Assembly (NCBI GenBank): GCA_000597885.1
Contig: CP004371.1
Location: 3,178,501 to 3,242,500 of the forward strand
Length of the DNA: 64,000 nucleotides
Source of the DNA: Flammeovirgaceae bacterium 311
Lineage (GTDB): Bacteria > Bacteroidota > Bacteroidia > Cytophagales > Cyclobacteriaceae
Direction of reading: 5' to 3'
Shown: one piece after another, positions 44,051 to 53,644 of the stretch
Layout of the letters: each line of letters starts with the position of its first letter
Numbering within the stretch: position 1 is the stretch's first letter
The notes under the pieces: model-generated
Databases searched by the model: none
Seen by the model: only the letters and a program-made list of their open reading frames with translations
Told to the model about the DNA's origin: nothing
Made by a program: the position numbers and the translations under genes

Positions 44051-45241
44051 CTAGAGATCTGTAAGAGCTCTGCTTATTCCCAATTCCAGCCCTCTTAATT
44101 CTGCCAGACCACGGAGGCGGCCGATGGCGGAGTAGCCGGGGTTTACCTGCTTCTTCAGATCGTCGAGCATCTGGTGGCCGTGGTCTGGGCGCATGGGCAG
44201 GCGCCTGTCCGCACGGCCCTGGGTTGCACGTTTCTGCTGCTCTTCCAGCAGGGCTTTGATCACGCTGTACATGTCTACGTCGCCTGTGAGATGGTCTGCT
44301 TCGTAGAAGTTGCCTTCATAATCACGGGTGGTGCTGCGCAGGTGCACAAAGTTAATGCGATGACCCAGTCGTTTCACCATACCCGGCAGGTCATTATCGG
44401 CGCGTACGCCAAAGGAGCCGGTGCAGAAGCAAAGGCCATTATTAGGGCTGTCGGCCACAGCGAGCAGCTCCTCCACATCTTTTTCGGTAGAGACTATCCT
44501 GGGCAGGCCCAGGATCGGGTATGGCGGATCATCAGGGTGGATGGCCATCCGCACTCCTGCCTCTTCTGCCACAGGAATGATCTGCTGCAGGAAGTAGGCC
44601 AGGTTTTGTTTCAGGGCTGCCGCATCAATGTCCTGATAGGTATCCAGCACCAGCTGAAACTGCTGCAGGGTATAGCCCGCTTCTGCGCCTGGTAAACCTG
44701 CAATAATGTTGGTTACTAACTGATTTGTCTGCTCTTCTGACAGCTGCTCCAGGTACTCTCTGGCCTGCTGCTGCCGGGCTTCGGTATAATCAGCCTCAGC
44801 CCCGGGTCTTTTTAACAGATAGAGATCAAAGGCAGCAAAGGCAGTGGTATCGAAACGAAGTGCTTTGGAACCATCGGGCAGCTCATAGGCCAGGTCGGTG
44901 CGGGTCCAGTCCAGCACGGGCATAAAATTGTAGCAGACGGTATCGATACCGCACTGGCCCAGGTTGCGGATGCTTTGCTGGTAGTTCCGGATATACTGCT
45001 GGTAATTTCCGGAGCGGGTCTTGATGTTTTCATGCACGGGAATGCTCTCTACCACAGACCAGCTGAGGCCTGCGGCTTCCAGTGCGTTTTTTCTTTTCAT
45101 GATTTCCTCCACCTCCCACACCTGTCCGTTGGGAATGTGGTGCAGGGCAGTTACAACGCCGGTGGCGCCTGCCTGCTTAATGTCGGGAAGACTAACAGGA
45201 TCGTTGGGGCCATACCAGCGCCAGGTTTGTTCCATACTCAT
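44051..45241 (-). CDS. uxuA: D-mannonate dehydratase
   Basis: A 396-residue TIM-barrel enzyme converting D-mannonate to 2-keto-3-deoxygluconate in hexuronate catabolism. Recognisable: [59 protein letters not shown] (metal His), [23 protein letters not shown] and [12 protein letters not shown] short duplication [15 protein letters not shown] lies near residue 80. Other uronate genes are not adjacent; a Gfo/Idh oxidoreductase follows upstream on the same strand. Confidence 0.95.
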   Translation of the reverse strand: MSMEQTWRWYGPNDPVSLPDIKQAGATGVVTALHHIPNGQVWEVEEIMKRKNALEAAGLSWSVVESIPVHENIKTRSGNYQQYIRNYQQSIRNLGQCGIDTVCYNFMPVLDWTRTDLAYELPDGSKALRFDTTAFAAFDLYLLKRPGAEADYTEARQQQAREYLEQLSEEQTNQLVTNIIAGLPGAEAGYTLQQFQLVLDTYQDIDAAALKQNLAYFLQQIIPVAEEAGVRMAIHPDDPPYPILGLPRIVSTEKDVEELLAVADSPNNGLCFCTGSFGVRADNDLPGMVKRLGHRINFVHLRSTTRDYEGNFYEADHLTGDVDMYSVIKALLEEQQKRATQGRADRRLPMRPDHGHQMLDDLKKQVNPGYSAIGRLRGLAELRGLELGISRALTDL

Positions 45242-45467
45242 CGTAAGCTCTTTATTTTTGTGTATTGCTGTGACCGCCTCCGCTTTTCGGTCCCACTTTT
45301 CACTGCTGTAGCCATGCCTGCAGCATCAATCACAATTGCTTTGTTCTAAACCCATCCTATTTGTGCATGTACCTGGCAATTGCTTCTTCTGTATGCGGTG
45401 GCTCTACAGCACTTGTAGTTTTGATCAGCGCTCAAGTTAAGCTATTAAAAATTTATCTCTATCCTGC

Positions 45468-46454
45468 TCAGTACTGCTTTTTTTCTGTGAAAGCATCTAT
45501 CAGGCGCATTACTTCTACCGCCTCACTGGCAGGACAGGGATTTTCATGCCTGCCCAGAAAATAGCCAACAGCTTTCTCAATCATGGGCTGCTGTATGTAA
45601 GTAGGATTGTTGAAGCTGAAAGATTGCTCCTGACCGTTTTGCCACAGCACCACTTTTGCCTCCCCAAAAAAGGAAAAGGAGATTTTGCCCTGTGTACCTA
45701 TGATGTCGCAGCGATCGGCTGCCGCTGCTTCGGGAGCTGCAAAGCTCCACAGGCCCCGGAAATGGATACCGTTCCGGAAGTGGATAAGCCCACTTACAAA
45801 ATCATCGGCCTCTGATGTTTTTAACTGGTTGGCGGCATAACCCGTTGCCTCCCCTACTGCACCGAAATAATGCAGCATGAGGTCCAGCTGATGTGGGGCC
45901 AGGTCGTGGAATAAGCCTCCGCCGGAAACGGCAGGATTGATGCGCCAGTTTGTTTCAGTGGCAGCCACCACACCAGATTTCGGAGGTTGTAACAACAGCA
46001 GGTCGGCAAAAAGAGGCTTACCGATTTCATTGCTTTCCAGCAGCTCTTTTACCTTTTTGAAGAGGGGCAGTTCACGCCTGTAGTGAGCTATTACTAACTT
46101 ACCACTGCTGTCTTTTGCTTTTTCCTCTATTCTGCCGGCACCTTCGCTGTTCAGGGCCATTGGTTTCTCCAGGTACACATGCTTGCCTACGGCCAGTGCA
46201 GCATTGGCATAAGCCTCATGCGAAGAAGGAGGAGTGGCTACATAAATGGCATTGATTTCCGGGTCATGGATCAGGGCATCAGCCTGGTTATACCACTTTG
46301 GCACCCCATGGCGGGCGGCAAAATCGGCGGCCTTTTCGGCATCACGCCGCATTACTGCCACCAGTCGTGAGTTTAGGGCCTGCCGAAAGGCCGGGCCGCT
46401 CTTTCGCTCTGCCACATCGCCACAGCCAATGATGCCCCATCTGATTTCTTCCAT
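45468..46454 (-). CDS. Gfo/Idh/MocA-family oxidoreductase
   Basis: A 328-residue NAD(P)-dependent sugar oxidoreductase. Rossmann start WGIIGCGDVAERKSGPAF (residues 6-23), conserved EKPMALN at the catalytic Lys, then the alpha/beta domain with GGGLFHDLAPHQLDLMLHYF, whose His and Asp are typical. Oxidises or isomerises a sugar or cyclitol; substrate unknown. It may work with the uxuA product line, 230 bases away on the same strand. Confidence 0.88.
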   Translation of the reverse strand: MEEIRWGIIGCGDVAERKSGPAFRQALNSRLVAVMRRDAEKAADFAARHGVPKWYNQADALIHDPEINAIYVATPPSSHEAYANAALAVGKHVYLEKPMALNSEGAGRIEEKAKDSSGKLVIAHYRRELPLFKKVKELLESNEIGKPLFADLLLLQPPKSGVVAATETNWRINPAVSGGGLFHDLAPHQLDLMLHYFGAVGEATGYAANQLKTSEADDFVSGLIHFRNGIHFRGLWSFAAPEAAAADRCDIIGTQGKISFSFFGEAKVVLWQNGQEQSFSFNNPTYIQQPMIEKAVGYFLGRHENPCPASEAVEVMRLIDAFTEKKQY

Positions 46455-46617
46455 AATTTTGTATACCTGTTAAAGTTCAGGAATCTATGATTGCCTTAGA
46501 TTTGAAATTTGACTAGTTAAAGGCAATATTTCAAGGGTAACTATTTTTTTTATCCCCGGGAAAAAGCCCTGATTTTTTCTTTTACATAAATGGTAACAGC
46601 GCCCCGGCCAGTCTCCT

Positions 46618-46625
46618 TATCTTTG
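46618..46625 (+). promoter_or_regulatory. -7 element TATCTTTG next to the hydrolase start
   Basis: TATCTTTG matches TAnnTTTG and ends six bases before ATG 46632. If used, the mRNA would be almost leaderless, and the upstream in-frame ATG at 46590 would not be transcribed. No convincing -33 TTTG is seen. Confidence 0.35.
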
Positions 46626-46631
46626 CCCCCT

Positions 46632-47741
46632 ATGAAAATTCTTGGCAAAGTTGTACTGGGCATGCTCATCTTTGTGGCTTTGCTGGTCGTAATAACTTTT
46701 ATGGTCCGTTACCTGCACAAACCTTTTGGCCGCCCTCCTCAGGCAGAGGCTTACCAACACCTCTCCTACTATCAGGATGGTAAATTTCAGAACCCGGTAG
46801 AAACACCCATGCTCAAAATTACAGAGAGTTGGCCGGTGATGAAGCGTTATATGGCCCGCGATGTGGAAAAAATACCAGCTCCCAACTATCGCTTTAGCGA
46901 ACAGCGCCTGCCGGGCGGTGATAGTGCTTCCGGAGTGCAGCTTAACTGGCTGGGGCATGCCGGGGTACTCATCCGCTCGGGCAACACCTACCTGCTTACC
47001 GATCCGGTGCTGGTAGAACGTGCCTCACCCTTTGCCTTTGTGGGGCCGCAGCGGTTTTTCCCTTCACCTATTACGCCGGAAGATCTGCCCGAGCTGGAGG
47101 GCGTTATTATCTCGCACGACCATTACGACCACCTGGGCTATGAATCCATTTTGGCCATACAGCATAAGGTGAAGCACTTTTTTGTTCCGCTGGGCGTAGG
47201 CGAAACCCTGCGCTATTGGGGTATCCCTGAAGATAAAATTGTGGAGATGGACTGGTGGCAAGCTTATGAGAGCGCTGATTATAAGATTACAGCTGCTCCG
47301 GCACGCCATTTCTCCGGCCGTTTCCTTAGCCAGAATAATACCTTCTGGGCCTCCTATGCCATAGAACTGGGTGGCCAAAAGATCTACTTTGGTGGCGACT
47401 CAGGCTACTTTGGCGGCTACCCCGAAATTGGCAAAAGGCTGGGGCCATTCGACCTCTCGCTGATGCCCATTGGGGCCTATGACTATGCATGGGCCAACAT
47501 TCACCTCAACCCACAGGAAGCCATACAGGCACACCAGGAAGTGCAGGGCGGCATACTTTTGCCTACCCACTGGGGCACTTTCGACCTGGCCCTGCACAGC
47601 TGGTATGAGCCAATGGAGCTCCTGGTAGCAGAAAGTAAACAGGCGGGTGTACCGCTGCTGGCACCAATGCCGGGGCAATGGGTTACTCCTTCGGCACAAA
47701 CAGATGCCCGGTGGTGGCAGCAATACAGAAGCAGCCAATAA
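46632..47741 (+). CDS. NAPE-PLD-like metallo-beta-lactamase-fold hydrolase
   Basis: A protein of about 369 residues anchored by one N-terminal membrane segment (VVLGMLIFVALLVVITFMV). The catalytic domain has NWLGHAGVLIRSGN, TDPVLVERASPF, FVGPQRFFPSP, the zinc motif ISHDHYDHLG (HxHxDH), ARHFSGR, YFGGDSGY and a final His in LPTHWGTFD. The DP-x5-RASP-x4-GP-x-R spacing is that of N-acyl-phosphatidylethanolamine phospholipase D-like proteins, so a phospholipid-like phosphodiester is the probable substrate (inference). ATG 46632 is preferred over 46590 because it begins right before the membrane segment. Confidence 0.85.
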   Translation: MKILGKVVLGMLIFVALLVVITFMVRYLHKPFGRPPQAEAYQHLSYYQDGKFQNPVETPMLKITESWPVMKRYMARDVEKIPAPNYRFSEQRLPGGDSASGVQLNWLGHAGVLIRSGNTYLLTDPVLVERASPFAFVGPQRFFPSPITPEDLPELEGVIISHDHYDHLGYESILAIQHKVKHFFVPLGVGETLRYWGIPEDKIVEMDWWQAYESADYKITAAPARHFSGRFLSQNNTFWASYAIELGGQKIYFGGDSGYFGGYPEIGKRLGPFDLSLMPIGAYDYAWANIHLNPQEAIQAHQEVQGGILLPTHWGTFDLALHSWYEPMELLVAESKQAGVPLLAPMPGQWVTPSAQTDARWWQQYRSSQ

Positions 47742-47853
47742 ATGGTTGCACTTTGGTTATTGCCTTTTACAATGGTTTTTTAGCATAAAATCCATAAAAT
47801 TACTTTTACCGGAAATTTTTTTTCCTTTAATTAGAATATATTTTTTTTATTCT

Positions 47854-48447
47854 ATGAATGTCCGGCAAAGTATCTACCTCCTCCTGATCTCTGGTTTGCT
47901 ACTCATGGCATCTGCTATGCCCGCACTGGGGCAGGTATCATTCGGACTCAGACTTACCTCCGGCGCCCAGATCAGTTACTTTCAGGCGTGGAATCATCAT
48001 AGTGTAGGCACCTATACCCGGATGGGACTGGGGGCATTTATGAGAGTTCCCTTAAAAGAAAAAGTAGTACTGCAACCCGAGCTCAACTACCTAACTTATC
48101 CTTCTGCCTCCCTGGAGTCTCATACCATAAGTTTACCCATACTACTAACCTTTAGAATTAGCTCCGATATTGAGATTGAAGCCGGGCCCTCGCTGCTAAG
48201 AGATTTTCGCTTTGGTAATTCTTCTGATGTTAATCCCTACCTGAATGTAGGCGCCAATACCGGCATTAACTTCTGGTTCAGTAAGCACTGGTCCGGGAAC
48301 GTACGCTTCACCTATGAACTGATCAGGAGAACTATTGATGATTATTTGCCGGCTGATTATGAAGATCCTCTTCTAAAAACTGAAGGTCCCGAACCCGGGT
48401 ACCGGGATATGCTGCTCACCACTTCTGTCAGGTATACTTTCAGGTAA
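47854..48447 (+). CDS. Outer-membrane barrel protein (PorT-like)
   Basis: A 197-residue protein. ATG 47854 is chosen because it begins a clean signal peptide (SIYLLLISGLLLMASAMPALG-QV); an open frame upstream overlaps the hydrolase and is unlikely. Strands: VSFGLRLTSGAQISYF, TRMGLGAFMRVPLKEKVVLQ, ISLPILLTFRISSDIEIEAG, ending SVRYTFR with a terminal aromatic. Same broad family as the barrel at 43347. Function unknown. Confidence 0.7.
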   Translation: MNVRQSIYLLLISGLLLMASAMPALGQVSFGLRLTSGAQISYFQAWNHHSVGTYTRMGLGAFMRVPLKEKVVLQPELNYLTYPSASLESHTISLPILLTFRISSDIEIEAGPSLLRDFRFGNSSDVNPYLNVGANTGINFWFSKHWSGNVRFTYELIRRTIDDYLPADYEDPLLKTEGPEPGYRDMLLTTSVRYTFR

Positions 48448-48516
48448 TTTGCTGCGGCTCTGAAAATCACTTTTTCAGTGCAATTTGGAAGAATTTACTT
48501 TTTCTTATCTTCCATC

Positions 48517-49161
48517 ATGAAAAGCTCAAACATGTTTACCCGGCCCTTGCGCCTGATTAGGCTGCACTGGCGGCGGCTGCTTAGCGAACTTCTGGTGGTG
48601 TTTGTTGGTGTGTATGGGGCGTTTATGCTTAACAATTACCGGGAAAAACAGCATGTGCAGCAGCAAAGAGTAAACTATCTTGAAAGCTTTAAAGAAGAGC
48701 TGGTAAACGTAGAGAAGCTTACCGACAACCTGGCCATAGTTTCAGATACGCTGCTTACGCGTTACAAGCGGGCTATTGCAAACGGTGAACGTCCCATGCT
48801 GAATGTGCATCTCGACCTTGTATATCCAATTAATATGTTGATTATCCGCTCTGCCTTCAATGAGCAGCACTTTGAAGCAATCGGCAGCGAATATGTAGCA
48901 AAGATCAGCAACGGCTCTAATATCATTTCTCTGCTGCAGGAACGTGTAGAGATGTTTCATGACAAAAGCCGTGATTTACTGATCTATACAGGAGGCGACC
49001 CTGATGTGCTTTATGATAAAAATGGCACCTTAAAGCCCGCCTATCAATGGTACCTGCAGGACCTGGCCTATTTTAAAGTTGTTAGCAGACAGCTTCAGCA
49101 GGTTATTGAAAAAGAAGCAATTCCTGATATTGAACGCCTTATCCAGCAAAAAGAAGAATGA
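48517..49161 (+). CDS. Single-pass membrane protein of unknown function
   Basis: A 214-residue protein. After a basic N-terminus it has one membrane segment (LLSELLVVFVGVYGAFML) followed by NNYREKQHVQQQRVNYLESF and a mostly helical periplasmic part. This layout is common in Bacteroidota proteins of the DUF6090-like type. ATG 48517 is chosen because it precedes the basic stretch. The end overlaps the next ATG by four bases (ATGA). Confidence 0.6.
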   Translation: MKSSNMFTRPLRLIRLHWRRLLSELLVVFVGVYGAFMLNNYREKQHVQQQRVNYLESFKEELVNVEKLTDNLAIVSDTLLTRYKRAIANGERPMLNVHLDLVYPINMLIIRSAFNEQHFEAIGSEYVAKISNGSNIISLLQERVEMFHDKSRDLLIYTGGDPDVLYDKNGTLKPAYQWYLQDLAYFKVVSRQLQQVIEKEAIPDIERLIQQKEE

Positions 49162-49520
49162 ACCCCGAAAGCCTGCGAGAATACTGCATCAGCCTCCCCG
49201 CCGTTACAGAAGAGTTTCCCTTCGATGAGCAAACGCTGGTGTTTAAAGTAAAAGGAAAAATATTCGCCCTCACCAATGTTGATGCGTTTACCTCCATTAA
49301 CCTGAAATGTGATCCCGAACGGGCAGTGGAACTGCGGGAGCAGCATGAGAGTATTCTGCCAGGATACCACATGAACAAAAAGCACTGGAACACGGTGCTG
49401 CTCGATGGCTCCATTCCAGATACGATGTTAAAAGAATTAATACTCCACTCCTATAACATGGTGGTGGCCGGCATGCCTAAAAAGTTAAGAGAGGAATTGG
49501 CAGCCGGAGGTGCCTCCTGA
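49158..49520 (+). CDS. MmcQ/YjbR-family DNA-binding-like protein
   Basis: A 120-residue protein matching the YjbR/MmcQ double-wing fold: LREYCISLPAVTEEFPFDEQ, then VFKVKGKIFALTN, INLKCDPERAVEL, ILPGYHMNKKHWNTV, and the final LILHSYNMVVAGMPKKLREEL. Structures of this family resemble the DNA-binding CyaY-like fold, but no function is settled. Translationally coupled to the membrane protein upstream. Confidence 0.88.
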   Translation: MNPESLREYCISLPAVTEEFPFDEQTLVFKVKGKIFALTNVDAFTSINLKCDPERAVELREQHESILPGYHMNKKHWNTVLLDGSIPDTMLKELILHSYNMVVAGMPKKLREELAAGGAS

Positions 49521-49554
49521 GCCATTGAATAAGGCACCCCGCACAAATATCCCC

Positions 49555-50772
49555 TTAATTATTCACCGGCTGCTGCAAAAAGAGCTTGTCTGGTCCGCGG
49601 AAGTTGGCAAAGTAGATGTCGGGAAGGCCATCGCCGTTAAAGTCAGCTATTTCTACACTTATACCCATGGCCCTGAAGGCTGCAGGGAACACCTCATCCG
49701 TAACGTCTTTGAAAAAACCTTTACCATCGTTCAGGTAGATGCGTGGCTGCTCAAAGGTGGCAACCACCAGGTCCAGGTCACCATCGCCATCCAGGTCGGC
49801 AAAATTAGCATCTAAGAGGCTATGGGTGGAGGTAAAGCCCAGGCGCTTTTCGGTTTCATCTACAAACCGCTCACCTCTGCGCATGAGCATACGCTGAATG
49901 GGCATCTGTTTCTGAAACATAAATACGTTGGCAAAGAACAGATCTGCCTGGCCATCACCATCTATATCAACAAAATTAACATCACGGCTTTCTCCATTGG
50001 CCTGAAGCTCAGAAGCGATGTAGGCTGAGGTGACATCGGTAAAATTCCCTTTGCCATCGTTTTGCAGGAGGTAGTTTTCCCGCTCATTGCCCACCACCAG
50101 GTCCAGGTCGCCGTCGCCGTCAAAATCAAAGGCATCCAGGTCCTGGGTAATATCTTCGCGGGTGGGCAGCCGTTTTGCTGTTTCATCTATGAACCGAGCT
50201 TTGCCGGCATTGCGCAGGTATACGTTCTGCCCGTTGTTGCCAATGATTACATCTGTCAGCCCGTCGCCATCAAAATCATGAGAGACTAATGCATTGGAGG
50301 TGCCGCTAACAGGGATGCGTTCTGTGGCATTGACAAAGTAGCCTTTATCATCATTGATATAAAACTCGTTGGTCTGGTTATCTTCCGCTACAAAGAGCAG
50401 GTCCAGGTCACCATCGCCATCAAAATCGGCAATGGCAACCTCTTCGGTATCACCATAGGGATAATACGGATAAGGCTTTGGTGTTACTGGGGCTGCCAGG
50501 TAAGGCAGCCGGTGGCTGCCATCACCAAACTTACCCTTGCCGTCGTTGATCAGGATTACGTTCTTCACAAACTCCATGGCAAGCACCAGGTCCAGGTCCC
50601 CATCTTCGTCAATATCCACCGCCTTTGCATCCATGGAGTTCAGCGACTTCTTCACCGCCTCCGGCAGATGCGTTTCGCTGGCATCGGTAAACTGCAGGAG
50701 TGCCTTCTGGGCAAAAGCAGCAGGAGCTGCAAGTAAGGTCAGGCAAAGCAACAAGAATGGGGCCTTATGCAT
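49555..50772 (-). CDS. FG-GAP/VCBS repeat secreted protein
   Basis: A 405-residue protein with a signal peptide (PFLLLCLTLLAAPAAFA-QK) and seven repeats with calcium-binding DxDxDGxxD motifs, e.g. DIDEDGDLDLVLAME, DFDGDGDLDLLFVAE, DFDGDGLTDVIIGNN and DFNGDGLPDIYFANF. Seven repeats suit one integrin-like beta-propeller. No sorting tail is visible. Likely surface or secreted, binding a ligand or partner; the ligand is unknown. Confidence 0.88.
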   Translation of the reverse strand: MHKAPFLLLCLTLLAAPAAFAQKALLQFTDASETHLPEAVKKSLNSMDAKAVDIDEDGDLDLVLAMEFVKNVILINDGKGKFGDGSHRLPYLAAPVTPKPYPYYPYGDTEEVAIADFDGDGDLDLLFVAEDNQTNEFYINDDKGYFVNATERIPVSGTSNALVSHDFDGDGLTDVIIGNNGQNVYLRNAGKARFIDETAKRLPTREDITQDLDAFDFDGDGDLDLVVGNERENYLLQNDGKGNFTDVTSAYIASELQANGESRDVNFVDIDGDGQADLFFANVFMFQKQMPIQRMLMRRGERFVDETEKRLGFTSTHSLLDANFADLDGDGDLDLVVATFEQPRIYLNDGKGFFKDVTDEVFPAAFRAMGISVEIADFNGDGLPDIYFANFRGPDKLFLQQPVNN

Positions 50773-50900
50773 AATAATTAATTTATATTAAGAGGAAGAT
50801 GGACATAGTGCTTTTCCCAAACCAGTAGTTTCTTTTGAATGGTTTAAAGTTTAGGGAGTGGAATTTGAAATTCCACAGCAAAAGAGACTGCTTGCCTGCT

Positions 50901-51638
50901 TTAATTTTCTTTACTGCTGCTTGCGGTGAGCGGTACTCCTATATACATACCTAAACGCCATCCGTTCCAGCCTGGCACTACTTCTTCATTGTTTTTCCCA
51001 GGATTTACCAGTTTTGTATCTCTGTCTCCTTTTAAGCTAAAGCCCTCACTCAGGCTTAAACAGACTCCCGCCTGTGCACCAAGCCTGATTATTCCTATTT
51101 TCCGCTCCAGTGCTATGTATGGTTGCACCGCACCACCCCAGGCATAAAAAGTATAGCCCTCACTGGCGGTGCCAGCGCCGGTTAGGTTTACTTCTCCTTC
51201 GTAAATCAATTTACTAAACAACAGGCTTGCTTCTAGGCCTAACCAGCCATCAAACCTTTTTGGTAGTGCATGATGGCTTTCCACCACAACTCCAATTCTT
51301 CTATAACGCAGAAGCAGGTCTTCCCTGTAAGAACCTGAATAATCAGCATATCCTACTCGGCCACCGGTAGATCCCATCTCTGCTACAATGCCAAAATGGT
51401 TGTCCACCTCTGATTTAAACATGTACCTAAGGCTATAATTGAAGTAGGCAGGAAAACGCTCTGTTGCCTGTACATTGATACCTATCTCCTGCATGCTATT
51501 CTCCTGCAACGCTTTCATATCACCCATAGAATAGCTTCCATAGCCTGCACCGAGCCTGATTTCTGCCGGGGTCTGTGCCTTTACAGCGGCACCAAATATC
51601 AGCAGAAAGCCTGCAGCTAAAGTCATTATATTATTCAT
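50901..51638 (-). CDS. Outer-membrane barrel-like protein
   Basis: A 245-residue protein with a signal peptide (LAAGFLLIFGAAVKAQT). The body alternates strands (RLGAGYGSYSMGD, AYFNYSLRYMFKSEVDNHF, RLGAQAGVCLSLSEGFSL) and ends near GWRLGMYIGVPL. It overlaps the lipoprotein gene upstream by four bases (ATGA), so the two products probably work as a pair at the outer membrane. Family not recognised. Confidence 0.65.
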   Translation of the reverse strand: MNNIMTLAAGFLLIFGAAVKAQTPAEIRLGAGYGSYSMGDMKALQENSMQEIGINVQATERFPAYFNYSLRYMFKSEVDNHFGIVAEMGSTGGRVGYADYSGSYREDLLLRYRRIGVVVESHHALPKRFDGWLGLEASLLFSKLIYEGEVNLTGAGTASEGYTFYAWGGAVQPYIALERKIGIIRLGAQAGVCLSLSEGFSLKGDRDTKLVNPGKNNEEVVPGWNGWRLGMYIGVPLTASSSKEN

Positions 51639-53425
51639 TGCAAAGGCAGATAGCGGTTGTTACCGAACAGTTTGTGATTGAGCAAAGAAATACTGACTTG
51701 TCCTGCAGTTTTTATTTTCATGATTTGCTTTCCACTACTGAGGTCATACAGGTGATAGTTCTCATGTGAGTGCCCTCCCAAATATCCGGTTGCCGGATCA
51801 ATCATAATATCATATACTGGCAGCGAGGCACTAAATTCCTTTAGCTTGGTACCATTGGTGGTACTGTAAACAAATATGGTCTGATCTTCAGAAACAATTA
51901 TCCAGGGTTCTGATGGATGATAGGCAATATTAATCTTCCTTACAGGTGAATATAGAATTTCCCATTTATTGCCGATGTAAATATAAAGCCTTCCGGAATG
52001 ATAAATCACGTTCCCGTCCTGGCTAATACCAGCCTCTTCAGAATAATAACTTGTCTGCTGTGTTAATAGCAGTTTTGAAGACTGGAAATCATAGACATAG
52101 TGATACCACTCGTAAAAGGATTTGCTATCCTGTATCACCAGGCGGCCATTATTACTTATCTCGAAGGAACTTATGCCGCTAACTGCTTCTCCGGTTATAT
52201 CACTAATGGTATAAGCATGGAGTACCTCCAGCGAGGCAGGATCTAATTGCCAGATATAGGGGTATAGCGTTGCATAGATTTGCTTACCATCCGGAGAAAC
52301 TGTAAGCTGGAGAGAAGCTGCTGAATTATCGGTAGTGAATTCCTTTTCCTTTAGAAAGTTCAGGCTGGCACCATCCCGCATCACAACCTTATTATCCACT
52401 ACACCATAATAAGCATCTGCACTTTTCCCATAGTGAAAGTCTCTATAGGTTTTAAAAGCCTGTCCATACTGCACCTTGATACTACTCTGCTCATAACCGT
52501 TATAGAAAGGACCAGGTTTGGGATCTGTGATCAGGTGGTATTCAGTTTCAGCACCAAAACCATTAAAAGGCACAATAGCAATTCTATTTAACGAATCTGA
52601 AGACGTAAATAAGTCAGTCTGATAATCACTATCACGCTGTATTTTATACTGGTTCAGATTATTCCTGAACTTGGTTGCGGTATATTTTATTGAAATGGTT
52701 GTGTCATCATTATAGTAAGCCTTTATGATGGTTGGCACTGGTTCATAGAAAGAACGTCTTTGAGGATCAGCACTTACTTTATTACTTTGATCAACTACTG
52801 AAAGTAAATAGAATCTCATGTTGCCAACATATGAGGAGTCAATCCACTCAGTGGTATTCTGATTAGTGATGACAATACTTTTTGCTCCTCCGCCTCCTTC
52901 TTTGAGCAGGCGGTACTCCCTGAAATTTGGAAGTTTGTATTTCTCCCACTGAATAACCAGCTGCCCATCTCTTTCAAAAATATTGGTGATAGACACTGCA
53001 GGGGGAGGCCCATTATGAATAATCACTACCCAAGTTTTCTGTACAATTATGCCTTCAGCTCCCATCACATCTGCCAGGCTGCCTGTTCCGGAATTAGCAG
53101 TAGCAGTAAGGGTTAATTGATAAGTGCCATTTCTATGATCTGTAGATATAAAGTTGAAGTCATCGCTGTTATGGTAGCCTTCTTTTAGCAGCCTCTGCCC
53201 CAGGAGCAGCCTGGTATTTACTAGTGTTCTCCCCGGTAGTTCTACATTATATTTAAGGGATATATTACCCTGAATAAAAACTGTGTCTGCTGCTAAGTTC
53301 AGGTCGATACTTCCAAATACTATAACAGTTGGATCTACCTCTTCAAATGGGCTTCCATCAGGCGTAAACTCGCAGGCAGTCAAATAAAGGCAAAGCAGGA
53401 GGGAGAGCTTCAGTATATGCTTCAT
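51635..53425 (-). CDS. Large lipoprotein with a beta-propeller-like C-terminus
   Basis: A 596-residue lipoprotein: signal with lipobox LTACE. The N-terminal half resembles fibronectin-III-like modules (PPAVSITNIFERDGQLVIQW). The C-terminal half contains WD40/YVTN-like strands with repeated variants of VSPDGKQIYATLYPYIWQLD, SSFEISNNGRLVIQDSK and ISQDGNVIYHSGRLYIY. Likely surface-exposed and involved in binding. Coupled to the barrel protein downstream. Confidence 0.65.
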   Translation of the reverse strand: MKHILKLSLLLCLYLTACEFTPDGSPFEEVDPTVIVFGSIDLNLAADTVFIQGNISLKYNVELPGRTLVNTRLLLGQRLLKEGYHNSDDFNFISTDHRNGTYQLTLTATANSGTGSLADVMGAEGIIVQKTWVVIIHNGPPPAVSITNIFERDGQLVIQWEKYKLPNFREYRLLKEGGGGAKSIVITNQNTTEWIDSSYVGNMRFYLLSVVDQSNKVSADPQRRSFYEPVPTIIKAYYNDDTTISIKYTATKFRNNLNQYKIQRDSDYQTDLFTSSDSLNRIAIVPFNGFGAETEYHLITDPKPGPFYNGYEQSSIKVQYGQAFKTYRDFHYGKSADAYYGVVDNKVVMRDGASLNFLKEKEFTTDNSAASLQLTVSPDGKQIYATLYPYIWQLDPASLEVLHAYTISDITGEAVSGISSFEISNNGRLVIQDSKSFYEWYHYVYDFQSSKLLLTQQTSYYSEEAGISQDGNVIYHSGRLYIYIGNKWEILYSPVRKINIAYHPSEPWIIVSEDQTIFVYSTTNGTKLKEFSASLPVYDIMIDPATGYLGGHSHENYHLYDLSSGKQIMKIKTAGQVSISLLNHKLFGNNRYLPLQ

Positions 53426-53644
53426 GAATACAAAGAGCAGATAACTATTTAACTTTTCAGCCGGGGAAACATAACAATATAAGTATGAAAGAATGGCTAA
53501 ACAAGTGACTGTAAGTAAATAATCAACAGGTACAGCAGAATGAGAAAAGTGATCCTACAGCTGCCCCTATTGCTAATAAAAGCACTGAAAACTTGAGAAA
53601 AGGCTGCGTCTGTTATATATAATTTTTAGCATAGAAACCTGATC

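Noticed and set aside
45361-45564. Small plus-strand frame between uxuA and the Gfo/Idh gene
   Set aside because: It runs into the end of the oxidoreductase on the opposite strand and shows no family signal.
46590-46631. Upstream ATG for the NAPE-PLD-like hydrolase
   Set aside because: The added 14 residues precede a good membrane anchor start, and the -7 element lies between the two ATGs.
47647-47853. N-terminal extension of the barrel protein into the hydrolase gene
   Set aside because: It overlaps the hydrolase in another frame; ATG 47854 gives a normal signal peptide.
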